Positions 35,370-44,742 are shown, counted from the first letter of the stretch. The stretch: DNA of 64,000 nt from Streptomyces sp. HB132 (GCF_016909575.1 NZ_JAFBGA010000016.1:62001-126000), one strand, 5' to 3'. Notes: generated by a model not told the origin, from the letters alone. A program made the numbers and translations.

Positions 35370-36179
35370 ATGAAAATGTCCAGACTCGTGGCGTTCTCGT
35401 CCTCTCTCCTGCTCGGCACCGTTCTCGCTCTGACCGGTGCGGGCGTGGCCCAGGCCCAGGAATCCGTGCAGTCCGTCGACTACGTGGCCCTGGGGGACTC
35501 GTACTCGTCGGGCGTCGGTGCCGGCAGTTACGACAGTGCCAGCGGTGACTGCAAGCGCAGCACCCGCGCCTATCCCGCCCTCTGGAAGGCGGCCAACAAC
35601 CCCGCCTCGTTCGCGTTCACCGCTTGTTCGGGAGCCAGGACCGGCGACGTCACGGCCGGTCAGCTCGGACCCCTCAACTCCGCCACCGATCTCGTCTCGA
35701 TCTCCATCGGCGGCAACGACGCGGGCTTCGCCGATGTCATGACCACCTGCGTGCTGCAGTCCGAGACGACCTGTCTGAGCCGGATCGCCACCGCCCGCGC
35801 CTACGTCGACTCGACCCTCCCCGGCAAACTGGACTCCGTCTACTCGGCGATCAGCGCCAAGGCACCCTCCGCCCACGTCGTCGTCCTCGGTTACCCCCGC
35901 TTCTACAAGATCGGCGGCAACTGCGTCGCCGGTCTCAGCGAGAAGGAGCGCACCGCCATCAACGGTGCAGCCGACTACCTCAACGCCGCCACAGCCAAGC
36001 GCGCGGCCGATCACGGCTTCACCTGGGGCGACGTCAGTTCGACCTTCACCGGGCACGAGATCTGCTCGGGCAGCGCCTGGCTGCACAGTGTGAACTGGCT
36101 CAACATCGGGGAGTCCTACCACCCGACCGCCGCCGGGCAGTCGGGCGGCTACCTGCCCGTCCTCAGTTCGAAGGCCTGA
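35370..36179 (+). CDS. Secreted SGNH-family esterase/lipase
   Basis: 269 residues from ATG 35370 with AAGGAGG 4 nt upstream. Signal peptide ends VAQAQ about residue 30. SGNH blocks: I GDSYSSG (Ser44), II FTACSGARTGDV with Gly, III SIGGNDAGFADV (Asn), and V SYHPTAAGQ (His251), the layout of the Streptomyces rimosus/coelicolor GDSL lipases. Six Cys (DCK, ACS, TCV, TCL, NCV, ICS) fit three disulfides known in that group. Extracellular ester hydrolysis. Confidence 0.95.
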   Translation: MKMSRLVAFSSSLLLGTVLALTGAGVAQAQESVQSVDYVALGDSYSSGVGAGSYDSASGDCKRSTRAYPALWKAANNPASFAFTACSGARTGDVTAGQLGPLNSATDLVSISIGGNDAGFADVMTTCVLQSETTCLSRIATARAYVDSTLPGKLDSVYSAISAKAPSAHVVVLGYPRFYKIGGNCVAGLSEKERTAINGAADYLNAATAKRAADHGFTWGDVSSTFTGHEICSGSAWLHSVNWLNIGESYHPTAAGQSGGYLPVLSSKA

Positions 36180-36237
36180 CCGTCCTCCGGTAGCGCGGCG
36201 CGCCGGTTCGGTTGTCCGCCGAGGAGGGGGCTCCGGT

Positions 36238-37377
36238 CTACGGAGTCCCCTCCCCGTGTGCCCCGGAGGGGTTCTGGCGCACCGGCACCGGCGCCGGTGC
36301 GCCACTCGCCGATGTGCTCGTCACGGCTTTCCCGTCACTTCTCCCGTCCGTGCCGTCGTCGTCCGTCAGCGCCCAGGCCAGGGCGCCTGCGACGAGCAGC
36401 GAGACGACCACCCCGACGGCCACCAGTACGCCCGTGCGCTTCGTGCGCCCGACCGGTTCCGGCATGCCCTCGGCGGGTTCGGACCCCCCTGCCACGGAGT
36501 CCTCGCCGCTCGTCGGTACGGGCGGCGGGCCCGCCGCCCCGCCCCCGGGTGAGCCGGTCCCGCCGGCGGCCAGGATCCGCAGCCGACGCTCCGCCTCGGC
36601 GGCGGTGAGCCGCTCGGCCGGATCACTGCGCAACAGTCCCTCGATGACGGGGGCGAGCGCGCCGGCTCGCCGGAGCGGCAGCGGCTCGTCGTCGTCCGCG
36701 CTGCCCCCGGGGGTGCCCCCGCCGAACGGTGACTGCCCCTCGGTGGCGGCGTACAGAAGCACTCCGAGCGACCAGAGGTCGGATTCGGGCCCAGGTGCGC
36801 GCCCCCGCGCGCACTCGGGCGCGAGGTGTCCCGGTGAGCCCGCCGGCTCTCCCGTCGCGGTGGGTGCCGGCCCTTCCCGGGCCGTGGTGATGCCGAAGTC
36901 CTTCAGCATCACCCTGCCGTCGTTGGCCAGCAGGACGTTGCCCGGCCTCACGTCCCGGTGCAGCACACCGGCCTCATGGCCGCCGCGCAGCGCCGCGAGC
37001 ACCTCGGCGCCGATCCGGGCCGCGCGCCGCGGGGACAGCGGACCGTCGGCGTCCAGCACATCTGACAGGGCCAGCCCGCGGACGAGGTCCATGACGATCC
37101 AGGGCCGGGAATCCTGGACGACCACGTCATGGACGGCGACGACGTTGCGGTGCGAGACACGGGCCGCCGTCCGGGCCTCGCGCTCCAGGCGGGAGTGCGG
37201 CCGCCCGGCGCCGCCGGCGGATGCGTCCACCGGGGCCGGCACCTCCTTCACGGCCACCTCGCGCCCCAGCACCTCGTCGCGGGCCCGCCACACGATCCCC
37301 GCCCTGCCCTCGCCCAGGGGGTCCAGGAGTCGGTAGCGATCCGCGATCACACGTCCGGTGCCCGGGACTTCGCTCAT
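36238..37377 (-). CDS. Membrane Ser/Thr protein kinase, possible altered catalytic loop
   Basis: 379 residues. Kinase domain 14-270: GEGRAGIVW loop, VAVKEV (Lys44), HRDVRPGN (140-147) with Arg144 where most Ser/Thr kinases have Lys, and KDFGI (159-163), so the ATP-site Lys and both Asp remain but the HRDxK lysine is lost. The APE-like segment reads GSPGHLAPE. A Gly/Pro-rich linker, one transmembrane helix (VLVAVGVVVSLLVAGALAWAL) and a short 35-residue outside tail follow. Convergent with the SGNH gene. Activity may be altered; not proven. Confidence 0.9.
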   Translation of the reverse strand: MSEVPGTGRVIADRYRLLDPLGEGRAGIVWRARDEVLGREVAVKEVPAPVDASAGGAGRPHSRLEREARTAARVSHRNVVAVHDVVVQDSRPWIVMDLVRGLALSDVLDADGPLSPRRAARIGAEVLAALRGGHEAGVLHRDVRPGNVLLANDGRVMLKDFGITTAREGPAPTATGEPAGSPGHLAPECARGRAPGPESDLWSLGVLLYAATEGQSPFGGGTPGGSADDDEPLPLRRAGALAPVIEGLLRSDPAERLTAAEAERRLRILAAGGTGSPGGGAAGPPPVPTSGEDSVAGGSEPAEGMPEPVGRTKRTGVLVAVGVVVSLLVAGALAWALTDDDGTDGRSDGKAVTSTSASGAPAPVPVRQNPSGAHGEGTP

Positions 37378-37585
37378 CGGTGACCCTCCGTCAACAGCGG
37401 TGCGGGGTAAGGACGAATCCCTTCCAAGCTAACTCAACCCGCCCCGGAACCGACAGGATCCGATAACGGGCCGTCAGCACCCGTGCACGGGTATGTAATC
37501 CTGCGGCCGGGATACACGAGTGTCACCGCGGGACGATAGGGTTAACCTGCCCGGGCCGGGTGCCCTCGTACGGGTGGGGAGTGAC

Positions 37586-37849
37586 ATGGAACAGATAACG
37601 GTGCGCAGCAGGCCGCGTGTGCCTGCCATCACATGTGGGAGCGGTGCGACCAGTTCGCGCCTCGACCGCCATCTCGCAGTGCTGGGCGGTCCCGCCGTTC
37701 CGCGCCGTGAGTCGGCGGAAGCGACGCTGCTGATGCTCGAGCTCACCTCGCGCGATGCCGCGCACACCCGCAGGAGCAGGAGCGCGCGTGTCTCGCTCTT
37801 CGCCCCCCTGCGGCGACTGCGGCGCTCGCTCTTCGGCAGCCGCCGCTGA
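37586..37849 (+). CDS. Small basic protein, unknown function
   Basis: 87 residues from ATG 37586, GGGGAG 4-5 nt upstream. Begins MEQITVRSRPRVPAITCGSG and ends with an arginine cluster (LRRLRRSLFGSRR); no transmembrane segment. A possible promoter with TAGGGT about 50 nt upstream. Family not recognised. The basic tail could bind nucleic acid or membranes, but this is speculation. Confidence 0.6.
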   Translation: MEQITVRSRPRVPAITCGSGATSSRLDRHLAVLGGPAVPRRESAEATLLMLELTSRDAAHTRRSRSARVSLFAPLRRLRRSLFGSRR

Positions 37850-38084
37850 CCGACGGCTGTCACGACCGGTCCGGCCCTTCGCTCAGGGCCGTGGCCACGA
37901 TCACTTCGTCCCGGCGCAGTGCTGCTGTCCGCCCGTCATCCCCAGGGAACGGCAGTGTTGCGTCGGTGTGTTCCACCGCCTCGGCAGGGCACCCATCGGC
38001 GCCGGCTCTCCCCGCCCGGCCCACCCGCGGCCGACGGGACGCCCACCGCGGTTCTGCGAGTCCTCCGCGACGGGACGCGCAAGC

Positions 38085-39326
38085 TCACAGCAGCGCGAAC
38101 TGCCCCTCCGGCCCCTCCTCCTGGTGGTCCAGCACGGATGCCGGAAGCCGGGCCGCGGCGGCCACGGGAAGCAGCCCGGCGCTGCGCAGCCCGTCCCGGG
38201 TCAGGACGTCCGCCCGCTCGAGCCGCTCCCGCAGCGCCTGCTGCCGGGGCCGCAGTCCGGCGAGCAGCGCCAGGACACTGACCAGTTCCAGCAGTTCCGA
38301 GGTCCGCTCCTGCGGCCAGTCGCGCGGCCCCACCGCCTCCAGCCCCTGTGCCGGCGTCCCTTCAGGCGTCGCCGTGCGCCGCCCGAGCCAGAGCTCCAGC
38401 ACCCGTACCCCGCTGACCCGGAAGTCCCAGGCCCCGCTGGGCACGGGCGATACGCGCCCCTCGCCGAGGACGATCGCCTCCTCGGCGGCGTCGTAGTGCG
38501 GGCCGGCCGGCCGGGGCGGGATCGCGGCCCGCACGTACGGGCGACGGCCGCCGGGCATGCGTGGGCGTTCGCCGCCCCGTGCCCCGCGCAGATGGAGGCG
38601 CAGCAGCTCCTGGCCGAGCTCCACGCCCTGCGCCCACGGTCCGCCGTCGGCGGGCAGCGGGACGAGGGGGCCGGCGGGGGAGGGGAGCGCCGCGGCGAGG
38701 ACCCAGGCGAGGACGTGTTCGGCCGTGACCGGCACCCCGTACCTGGCGGCCAGCAGTGCGGACAGGCCCGGTGCGAGATTGGGTTCCCGTCCGCCCGGCC
38801 GCCGGTAGAGCGGCCGTATCCGGCCGGGCCGCCCGGCGGGGGAGAGACCGTCGGGCAGCAGCGCGGTCGCGGAAAGGGCGGGGCCGCCGTCCTGGGGGAC
38901 GTACCCGTGCTCGACGGCGAAGAGCTGGTGTGCGTCGGCGACCCGCCACAGCTCGGGGCGGGCCGCGTCGAGCAGCCGGTGGTCGGGAATCAGCCACTGC
39001 TCGTCGAAGGCGCCGTGCAGGATCCGTACCGGTTCGGGGTACGGGCCGGGGTCCCGGGCGAACGCGCTCGTGCCGGTGGGCCGCCGGCCCGGCAGAGAGG
39101 CGGCCGGGGTCAGCGGCGTACGGGAGCGGCTGGGCCGGAACAGGCGCTCCTGCTCGGCGCCTTCCGCCGCCGCCAGCAGGTCCCAACGGGCCCGGAGCGA
39201 GGCGGCGTCGGGCGCGGTCACCCAGGCGCGCCCCGTTCTCAGCGGCCGCACCGACCACGGCATGAGGTCGTCCAGCAGCGGGAGCGCACCGCCCCCGCCG
39301 GCTCCGGCCGCCACCTGTGCTGCCAC
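38085..39326 (-). CDS. Stand-alone Type ISP restriction-modification specificity-domain-like protein
   Basis: 413 residues from GTG 39326 (GGGGAGG 8 nt upstream). The body (MPWSVRPLRTGRAWVTAPDA ... LFRPSRSRT ... FDEQWLIPDHRLLDAARPELW ... GRIRPLYRRPGG ... LAARYGVP) resembles the C-terminal DNA-recognition domain of Type ISP single-polypeptide restriction enzymes (LlaBIII family). The helicase, nuclease and methyltransferase domains of a full enzyme (about 1,500 residues) are absent, and no such gene adjoins. Possibly a retained specificity or DNA-binding protein with another role. Confidence 0.65.
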   Translation of the reverse strand: MAAQVAAGAGGGGALPLLDDLMPWSVRPLRTGRAWVTAPDAASLRARWDLLAAAEGAEQERLFRPSRSRTPLTPAASLPGRRPTGTSAFARDPGPYPEPVRILHGAFDEQWLIPDHRLLDAARPELWRVADAHQLFAVEHGYVPQDGGPALSATALLPDGLSPAGRPGRIRPLYRRPGGREPNLAPGLSALLAARYGVPVTAEHVLAWVLAAALPSPAGPLVPLPADGGPWAQGVELGQELLRLHLRGARGGERPRMPGGRRPYVRAAIPPRPAGPHYDAAEEAIVLGEGRVSPVPSGAWDFRVSGVRVLELWLGRRTATPEGTPAQGLEAVGPRDWPQERTSELLELVSVLALLAGLRPRQQALRERLERADVLTRDGLRSAGLLPVAAAARLPASVLDHQEEGPEGQFALL

Positions 39327-39477
39327 CGTGTCGTCCTCCCCGTCGCCACGTCCGCCGCCCCCGGCATCGTAACGACAGGGCCCGCCGTCGTGACTACGGC
39401 CCGGCATCGTGACGACCGGCCGCCGTCCCCGGCGACGGCCCGCCGTTCGTGACGAACGCCGGCCGCGGCTCACGGCG

Positions 39478-40254
39478 TCAGTGCGCGTCGACGGTCACGG
39501 AGAAGGAGAAGCGGTCGCCCCGGTAGCGGATGCGGGCGACGTCCACCACCGTGCCGTCCTCGTCGTACGTCACGCCGGTGTAGTGCAGGATCGGGCTCAG
39601 CAGCGGGACCTGGAGCAGCTCGGCCGTGACGGGGTCGGCGAGGCGCGCCTCCACGGTGTCGGTGATCTGGGAGATCCGTACGCCGACGGCGTCGCGCAGC
39701 ACCTTGGTCATCGGCCACCGCTCCAGATCGGCCACGTCGAGCCGTGCCGCGATCTCCGGGCGCACCGCGTTCTCCGCCCAGTTGGTGGGCTCGCCCGTCC
39801 CCTCGTCGAAGCGCAGCCGCCGGTAGCTGACCACCTCGGTACAGCCCGGGAAGAATTCGGCGAGATCACCGGGGACGGACGCCCGGCCATGGCCGAGCAC
39901 GGTGGTCCGCTCGCCCGACTGCTGGGCGACGATCGCGTCGATCGAACCCAGCAGCCGGACCGGCGACACCCGCCGGGCGCGCGGCTCGATGAACGTGCCG
40001 CGCCGACGGTGCCGGCTGATCAGCCCCTCGTTCTCCAGCTCCTTCAGGGCCTGGCGCATGGTGAGGACACTCACGCCGTAGTGCGCGGCGAGCTGTTCCT
40101 CGGTGGGCAGTCGCGTCGAGGCGTCCTGGGGGCGGCCCAGTATGGAGGCACGCAGGGACTGCGAGACCTGGTACCAGAGGGGGAGCTTCCGGTTCAGCAC
40201 CAGGGAGTCGGGGGCGAAGCCGGGTGTCCGGCCCGCCTCGTTCACCTGATCCAT
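39478..40254 (-). CDS. GntR-family regulator with UTRA ligand domain
   Basis: 258 residues from ATG 40254, AGGTGA upstream. N-terminal winged HTH (LPTEEQLAAHYGVSVLTMRQALKELE split here as LPTEEQLAAHYG / VSVLTMRQALKELE) with wing HRRRGTFIEPR. C-terminal UTRA domain (VVSYRRLRFDEGTGEPTNWAENAVRPE, DTVEARLADPVTAELL, LHYTGVTYDEDG). It follows hmgA on the same strand with a 58-nt gap, so it may be co-transcribed with, and regulate, homogentisate degradation; the effector is unknown. Confidence 0.9.
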   Translation of the reverse strand: MDQVNEAGRTPGFAPDSLVLNRKLPLWYQVSQSLRASILGRPQDASTRLPTEEQLAAHYGVSVLTMRQALKELENEGLISRHRRRGTFIEPRARRVSPVRLLGSIDAIVAQQSGERTTVLGHGRASVPGDLAEFFPGCTEVVSYRRLRFDEGTGEPTNWAENAVRPEIAARLDVADLERWPMTKVLRDAVGVRISQITDTVEARLADPVTAELLQVPLLSPILHYTGVTYDEDGTVVDVARIRYRGDRFSFSVTVDAH

Positions 40255-40312
40255 CCGGTTCACCTGGTCTCTCTGCGGTGAGGCGCCGTGCCGCCCGGCC
40301 GGCGGCACGATC

Positions 40313-41632
40313 TCATGGCCGGAAGTTGCCGCTCAGACCCTGCCACACGTCGTCGTAACCGCGTTGCAGGTGGTCGGCGCCCGCTGCCTGCGCGGTCGCC
40401 GTGACCGGCCAGCGCGTCTCGAACATGAAGGCCAGGCCGTCGTCGATCTTCTGCGGCCTCAGCTCCGCCGCGCTCGCCCGGTCGAAGGTCTCACGGTCCG
40501 GGCCGTGGGCCGACATCATGTTGTGCAGCGAACCGCCGCCGGGCACGAAGCCGCCCGCCTTGGCGTCGTACGCGCCCTCGATCAGGCCCATGTACTCGCT
40601 CATGACGTTGCGGTGGAAGTACGGCGGACGGAAGGTGTCCTCGCCGACCAGCCACCGCGGGGCGAAGACGACGAAGTCGACACCGGCGAGCCCCGGGGTG
40701 TCGGACGGCGAGGTCAGCACGGTGAAGATCGACGGGTCCGGGTGGTCGTAGCTGATGGTGCCCATCGCGTTGAAGCGGCGCAGGTCGTAGACGTACGGCG
40801 TGTGGTTGCCGTGCCAGGCGACGACGTCGAGCGGCGAGTGGTCGTACGTCGCCGACCAGAGGTTCCCGCAGAACTTGTTGACCACCTCGACCGGGCCCTC
40901 GCGGTCCTCGTACGCCGCGACGGGCGCCAGGAAGTCCCGTGCGTTTGCCAGGCCGTTGGCGCCGATCGGCCCCAGGTCGGGCAGGACGAAGGGCTGCCCG
41001 TAGTTCTCGCAGACATAGCCGCGCGCGGTGCCGTCCAGCAGTTCGACGCGGAAGCGGACGCCACGCGGGATCAGCGCCACGTGGCCGGGCTCGGCCCGCA
41101 GCAGGCCCAGTTCGGTGCGGAGCAGCAGGCCGCCGCGCTCGGGGACGATCAGGAGTTCACCGTCGGAGTCGCTGAACACCCGGTCGGTCATGGAGGAGTC
41201 CGCGCCGTACAGGTGCACGGCCATGCCGGTGCGCTGCGTGGCGTCGCCGTTGCCGCCCAGTGTCCACAGGCCGGTCAGGAAGTCCGTGCCCGGCGCGGGG
41301 TCGGGGCGCGGGTCCCAGCGCAGCCGGTTGGGGTCGGGGACCGTTTCGGTGAACGGCGCGGTGCGCAGCGTGCCGTTGTCGATGCGGACGAAGGCCGGAT
41401 GGGCGGCGGAGGGGCGGATCCGGTAGAGCCAGGACCGGCGGTTGCGGGCGCGGGGTTCGGTGAAGGCCGAGCCGCTGAGCTGCTCCGCGTACAGCCCGAG
41501 GGGCGCGCGCTGGGGCGAGTTCCGGCCGTGCGGCAGGGCGCCCGGGACGGCCTCCGAGCTGTGCTCGTTGCCGAAGCCGGACATATGGGCGAGGTTCTCC
41601 GCCGCGTCCCTCGCCTGCTCGTTGCCGCTCAT
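40313..41632 (-). CDS. hmgA: Homogentisate 1,2-dioxygenase
   Basis: 439 residues from ATG 41632; the ATG at 41635 is only 3 nt from GGGAG, the second is better spaced. Double-cupin enzyme with N-terminal GFGNEHSSEAVPGALPHGRNSPQ (quoted in parts: GFGNEHSSEAVPGAL, HGRNSPQ), the Fe(II) ligands HRNVMSEYMG (His340, Glu346) and AHGPD (His376), and FVVFAPRWLV. Opens the ring of homogentisate to maleylacetoacetate in tyrosine/phenylalanine catabolism. Its usual partners (isomerase, fumarylacetoacetase) are not in the window. Divergent from a TetR gene with an inverted repeat between. Confidence 0.97.
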   Translation of the reverse strand: MSGNEQARDAAENLAHMSGFGNEHSSEAVPGALPHGRNSPQRAPLGLYAEQLSGSAFTEPRARNRRSWLYRIRPSAAHPAFVRIDNGTLRTAPFTETVPDPNRLRWDPRPDPAPGTDFLTGLWTLGGNGDATQRTGMAVHLYGADSSMTDRVFSDSDGELLIVPERGGLLLRTELGLLRAEPGHVALIPRGVRFRVELLDGTARGYVCENYGQPFVLPDLGPIGANGLANARDFLAPVAAYEDREGPVEVVNKFCGNLWSATYDHSPLDVVAWHGNHTPYVYDLRRFNAMGTISYDHPDPSIFTVLTSPSDTPGLAGVDFVVFAPRWLVGEDTFRPPYFHRNVMSEYMGLIEGAYDAKAGGFVPGGGSLHNMMSAHGPDRETFDRASAAELRPQKIDDGLAFMFETRWPVTATAQAAGADHLQRGYDDVWQGLSGNFRP

Positions 41633-41675
41633 CATGCGCTCCCGGTGGATGGGGTCCCATGGATCCCCTGACGAA

Positions 41676-41701
41676 GAATCCTATGGATCACCGTAGGAAT
41701 C
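41676..41701. promoter_or_regulatory. Candidate operator between hmgA and TetR
   Basis: GAATCCTATGG (41676-41686) and CCGTAGGAATC (41691-41701) form an inverted repeat with 9 of 11 matching pairs and a 4-nt centre, in the 109-nt gap between divergent genes. Fits a TetR dimer site. Confidence 0.5.
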
Positions 41702-41741
41702 GAAACGTGGCCCGTCAACGGCATACGGGCATCATGGAGCC

Positions 41742-42371
41742 GTGTCCCACGCTCATACGAACCTCCGACGCGTCCCCGTGCAGCAACGCAGCGCCGACCG
41801 CCTCGCCCGGATCCTCGACGCCGGTGCCGCGCTGCTCGACGAGGCCGGATACGAACAGCTCTCCACCCGGGCGGTGGCCGACCGGGCCGGCGTGCCGATC
41901 GGCTCCGTCTACCGCTTCTTCCCGAACAAGAGGGCGCTGGTCGACGCCCTGGCGGAGCGTAACCTCGCCGTCTACGCGGGCCGGGTCGTCGCCAGGCTGG
42001 AGGCGATCCCGGAGCGGGAGTGGCGTGCGGCCATCGACGCCGTGCTCGACGAGTACCTGGCGATGAAGCGCTCCGTCGCCGGCTTCGCGCTGGTCGACTT
42101 CGGCCCGCCCGTGCCCGTCGCCGGTCAGCTCGACGAGGAGGTGAACCGTCGCGTCGCGGGGCACCTCACGGAGCTCCTCTCCGGCCACCTCGGCAGGGCG
42201 GGCGGCGGGGCCTTCGGCGACGCCGGTCTGCTCCGCACGGTCCTCGTCTGCGTGCAGGCGGCCGACGCGCTCCTCCAGCTCGCCTTCCGCACCGACCCCG
42301 CGGGTGACCCCGACCTGATAGCGGAGACCCGGGTCCTGCTCCAGGCCTATCTCGCGCGGGTCCTCGAATGA
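41742..42371 (+). CDS. TetR-family regulator divergent from hmgA
   Basis: 209 residues from GTG 41742. HTH: ARILDAGAALLDEAGYEQLSTRAVADRAGVPIGSVYRFFPNKRAL (family pattern AGV-x2-G-x-VYRFF). C-terminal ligand domain helical and typical (ALVDFGPPVPV, LLRTVLVCVQAADALLQL). Most likely represses itself and perhaps hmgA through the intervening inverted repeat. No ligand can be assigned. Confidence 0.93.
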   Translation: MSHAHTNLRRVPVQQRSADRLARILDAGAALLDEAGYEQLSTRAVADRAGVPIGSVYRFFPNKRALVDALAERNLAVYAGRVVARLEAIPEREWRAAIDAVLDEYLAMKRSVAGFALVDFGPPVPVAGQLDEEVNRRVAGHLTELLSGHLGRAGGGAFGDAGLLRTVLVCVQAADALLQLAFRTDPAGDPDLIAETRVLLQAYLARVLE

Positions 42372-42433
42372 CCGCATCCCGAGCCGCGGTAGCCGCGGTA
42401 CAACGGATGGCTCCAGCACCTCGCCAGCATCCG

Positions 42434-42445
42434 TACCGGTCGGTA
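42434..42445. promoter_or_regulatory. Inverted repeat before the molybdopterin oxidoreductase
   Basis: TACCGGTCGGTA is a 5-bp inverted repeat with a GT centre, overlapping a TATGCT -10-like sequence, 89 nt before the start of the next gene. Candidate operator. Confidence 0.4.
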
Positions 42446-42533
42446 TGCTCGGTCCGCCGGAAGCCCGCGCCCGCCGAGCGCGCCGCGGGACGCCGGATCA
42501 GCCCGCGCGCCACCGCCGCCCCGGGGAGGGCCC

Positions 42534-44714
42534 ATGTCCCACGAATCCCGCACCGCTCTGCGTGTCTGCCCGCTCTGCGAGGCCACCTGCGGACTCACCC
42601 TCACCATCGAGGGGGCTACGGTCACCGGCGCCCGCGGTGACCGCGAGGACGTCTTCAGCCGGGGCTTCATCTGCCCCAAGGGCGCCTCGTTCGGCGGTCT
42701 CGACGCCGACCCCGACCGGCTGCGCGCCCCGCTGGTCCGCACGGACGGAGTCCTGCGCGAGGCGACCTGGGGCGAGGCGTTCGACGCGATCGCCGCGAAG
42801 ATCCCGGCTCTGGTCCGGGAACACGGCAAGCAGGCCGTCGGGGTCTTCCTCGGCAACCCCAACGTCCACACGATGGCCGGCGGGCTCTATCCGCCGCTCC
42901 TGCTGTCCGCCCTCGGCACACGCAACGTCTTCTCCGCCAGCACCCTGGACCAGATGCCCAAGCACGTCTCCAGCGGGCTGCTCTTCGGTGACGCCAACGC
43001 CATCCCCGTACCGGACCTCGACCGCACCGCCCACCTGCTGCTGATCGGTGCCAACCCACTGGAGTCCAACGGCAGTCTGTGCACCGCCCCCGACTTCCCG
43101 GGCAAGCTCAAAGCGCTCCGGCGGCGGGGAGGCACCCTCACGGTCATCGACCCGCGCCGCACCCGCACCGCGCGCCTCGCCGACCGGCACGCCGCCATCA
43201 GGCCCGGCACCGACGCCCTCCTGCTCGCGGCGCTCACCCAGGTCGTCGTCGAGGAGAAGCTCGCCGACCCGGGCGCGCTGGCCGAGCACCTCGACGGCTA
43301 CGACGAACTGGCGCAAGCCATGGGGGACTTCACCCCCGAGGCGGTGGCCGAGGCCTGCGACCTGGACGCGGACACCATCCGGGCGATCGCCCGCGAACTG
43401 GCCGCCGCACCCACCGCGGCGGTCTACGGACGCATCGGAAGCTGCACCGTCGAGCACGGAACCCTGGCCAGCTGGCTCGTCGACGTACTCAACATCCTCA
43501 CCGGCAACCTCGACCGCCCCGGCGGCGCGCTCTTCCCGCTCTCCGCCACCGCCCGCGCCCCTCGCCCCGCCGCGCCCGGCAGGGGCTTCGCCCTCGGTCG
43601 CTGGAGGAGCAGGGTATCGGGACATCCCGAGGCCAAGGGCGAACTGCCCGCCGCCGCTCTCGCCGAGGAGATCGAGACGCCGGGGGAGGGCAGGATCCGG
43701 GCCCTGATCGTCATCGCGGGCAACCCGGTGCTCTCCGCACCGGACGGTGACCGCCTCGACCGGGCACTCGCCGACGGCCTCGACTTCATGGTCAGCGTCG
43801 ACCCGTACCTCAACGAGACCTCCCGGCACGCCGACGTCGTCCTGCCCCCGCCACCCCCCTCGCAGAGCGCCCACTTCGACTTCGCGTTCAACTCCCTCGC
43901 GGTGCGCAACCAGGTCCGCTACAGCCGCCCCGCCGTCCCGCTGGAGGACGGACGGATGGACGAGAGCGAAATCCTCGCCAGGCTGATCCTCGCCGTGGGC
44001 GGCATGCACGGCGCACCGCCGGAGGCCGTCGACGACCTGGCCCTCACCACGGCGCTCACCAGGGCGGGTGCCCCCGAGGCGCTCGCAGGCGAGCTGACCG
44101 GCCGCACCGGCGCGGAACGCCGCCTCGACCTGATGCTGCGGCTCGGGCCGTACGGGCTGACGCTGGAGCGGCTCCTCGCCCAGCCGCACGGAATCGACCT
44201 CGGCCCGCTGGAGCCGCGCCTCCCGCAGGTGCTCAGGACCCGCAGCGGCCGCATCGAGCTGTTCCCGGCGCCGATCGCCGCCGACCTGCCCCGGCTCCGC
44301 GCGTCGCTCGGCGCGCGGCCCGCCGGACTCGTCCTCGTCGGCCGCCGCCACCTGCGGTCCAACAACAGCTGGATGCACAACGTCGCCGCGCTGCGCGGCG
44401 GCTCGAACGTCTGCACCCTCCAGGTCCACCCCGACGACGCGGCCAGGATCGGCCTCGCCGAGGGCGACACCGCCCGGATCGCCGCGGCCGGCGGCGAGGT
44501 CGAGGCGCCCACCGAGATCACCGACTCGGTACGGACCGGGGTCGTGAGCCTTCCGCACGGCTGGGGCCACAGCCGCCCGGGCGTCCGCATGTCGGTCGCC
44601 GGGGCGGATCCGGGCGTCAACGTGAACCAGCTCCTGGACGGCACCCTCCTGGACCCGATGTCCGGCACCGCAGTGCTCAACGCCATCCCCGTCTCCGTCA
44701 CACCAATCCGTTGA
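42534..44714 (+). CDS. Molybdopterin-dependent oxidoreductase (formate dehydrogenase/nitrate reductase superfamily)
   Basis: 726 residues, GGGGAGG upstream of ATG 42534. N-terminal [4Fe-4S] motif Cys12, Cys15, Cys19 and Cys47 (VCPLCEATCG ... FICPKG), then the DMSO-reductase-family fold: TWGEAFDAIAAKI, LIGANPLESN, TVIDPRRTRTA, and a C-terminal molydopterin-binding domain (RSNNSWMHNVAALRGG, VHPDDAARIGLAEGD, SLPHGWGH). No Tat signal, so probably cytoplasmic. Small alone, without electron-transfer subunits nearby, it may act on a diffusible donor. The physiological substrate is not evident. Confidence 0.9.
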   Translation: MSHESRTALRVCPLCEATCGLTLTIEGATVTGARGDREDVFSRGFICPKGASFGGLDADPDRLRAPLVRTDGVLREATWGEAFDAIAAKIPALVREHGKQAVGVFLGNPNVHTMAGGLYPPLLLSALGTRNVFSASTLDQMPKHVSSGLLFGDANAIPVPDLDRTAHLLLIGANPLESNGSLCTAPDFPGKLKALRRRGGTLTVIDPRRTRTARLADRHAAIRPGTDALLLAALTQVVVEEKLADPGALAEHLDGYDELAQAMGDFTPEAVAEACDLDADTIRAIARELAAAPTAAVYGRIGSCTVEHGTLASWLVDVLNILTGNLDRPGGALFPLSATARAPRPAAPGRGFALGRWRSRVSGHPEAKGELPAAALAEEIETPGEGRIRALIVIAGNPVLSAPDGDRLDRALADGLDFMVSVDPYLNETSRHADVVLPPPPPSQSAHFDFAFNSLAVRNQVRYSRPAVPLEDGRMDESEILARLILAVGGMHGAPPEAVDDLALTTALTRAGAPEALAGELTGRTGAERRLDLMLRLGPYGLTLERLLAQPHGIDLGPLEPRLPQVLRTRSGRIELFPAPIAADLPRLRASLGARPAGLVLVGRRHLRSNNSWMHNVAALRGGSNVCTLQVHPDDAARIGLAEGDTARIAAAGGEVEAPTEITDSVRTGVVSLPHGWGHSRPGVRMSVAGADPGVNVNQLLDGTLLDPMSGTAVLNAIPVSVTPIR

Positions 44715-44742
44715 CCTGGGGTTTTGCTCGTATTGCTCACAC

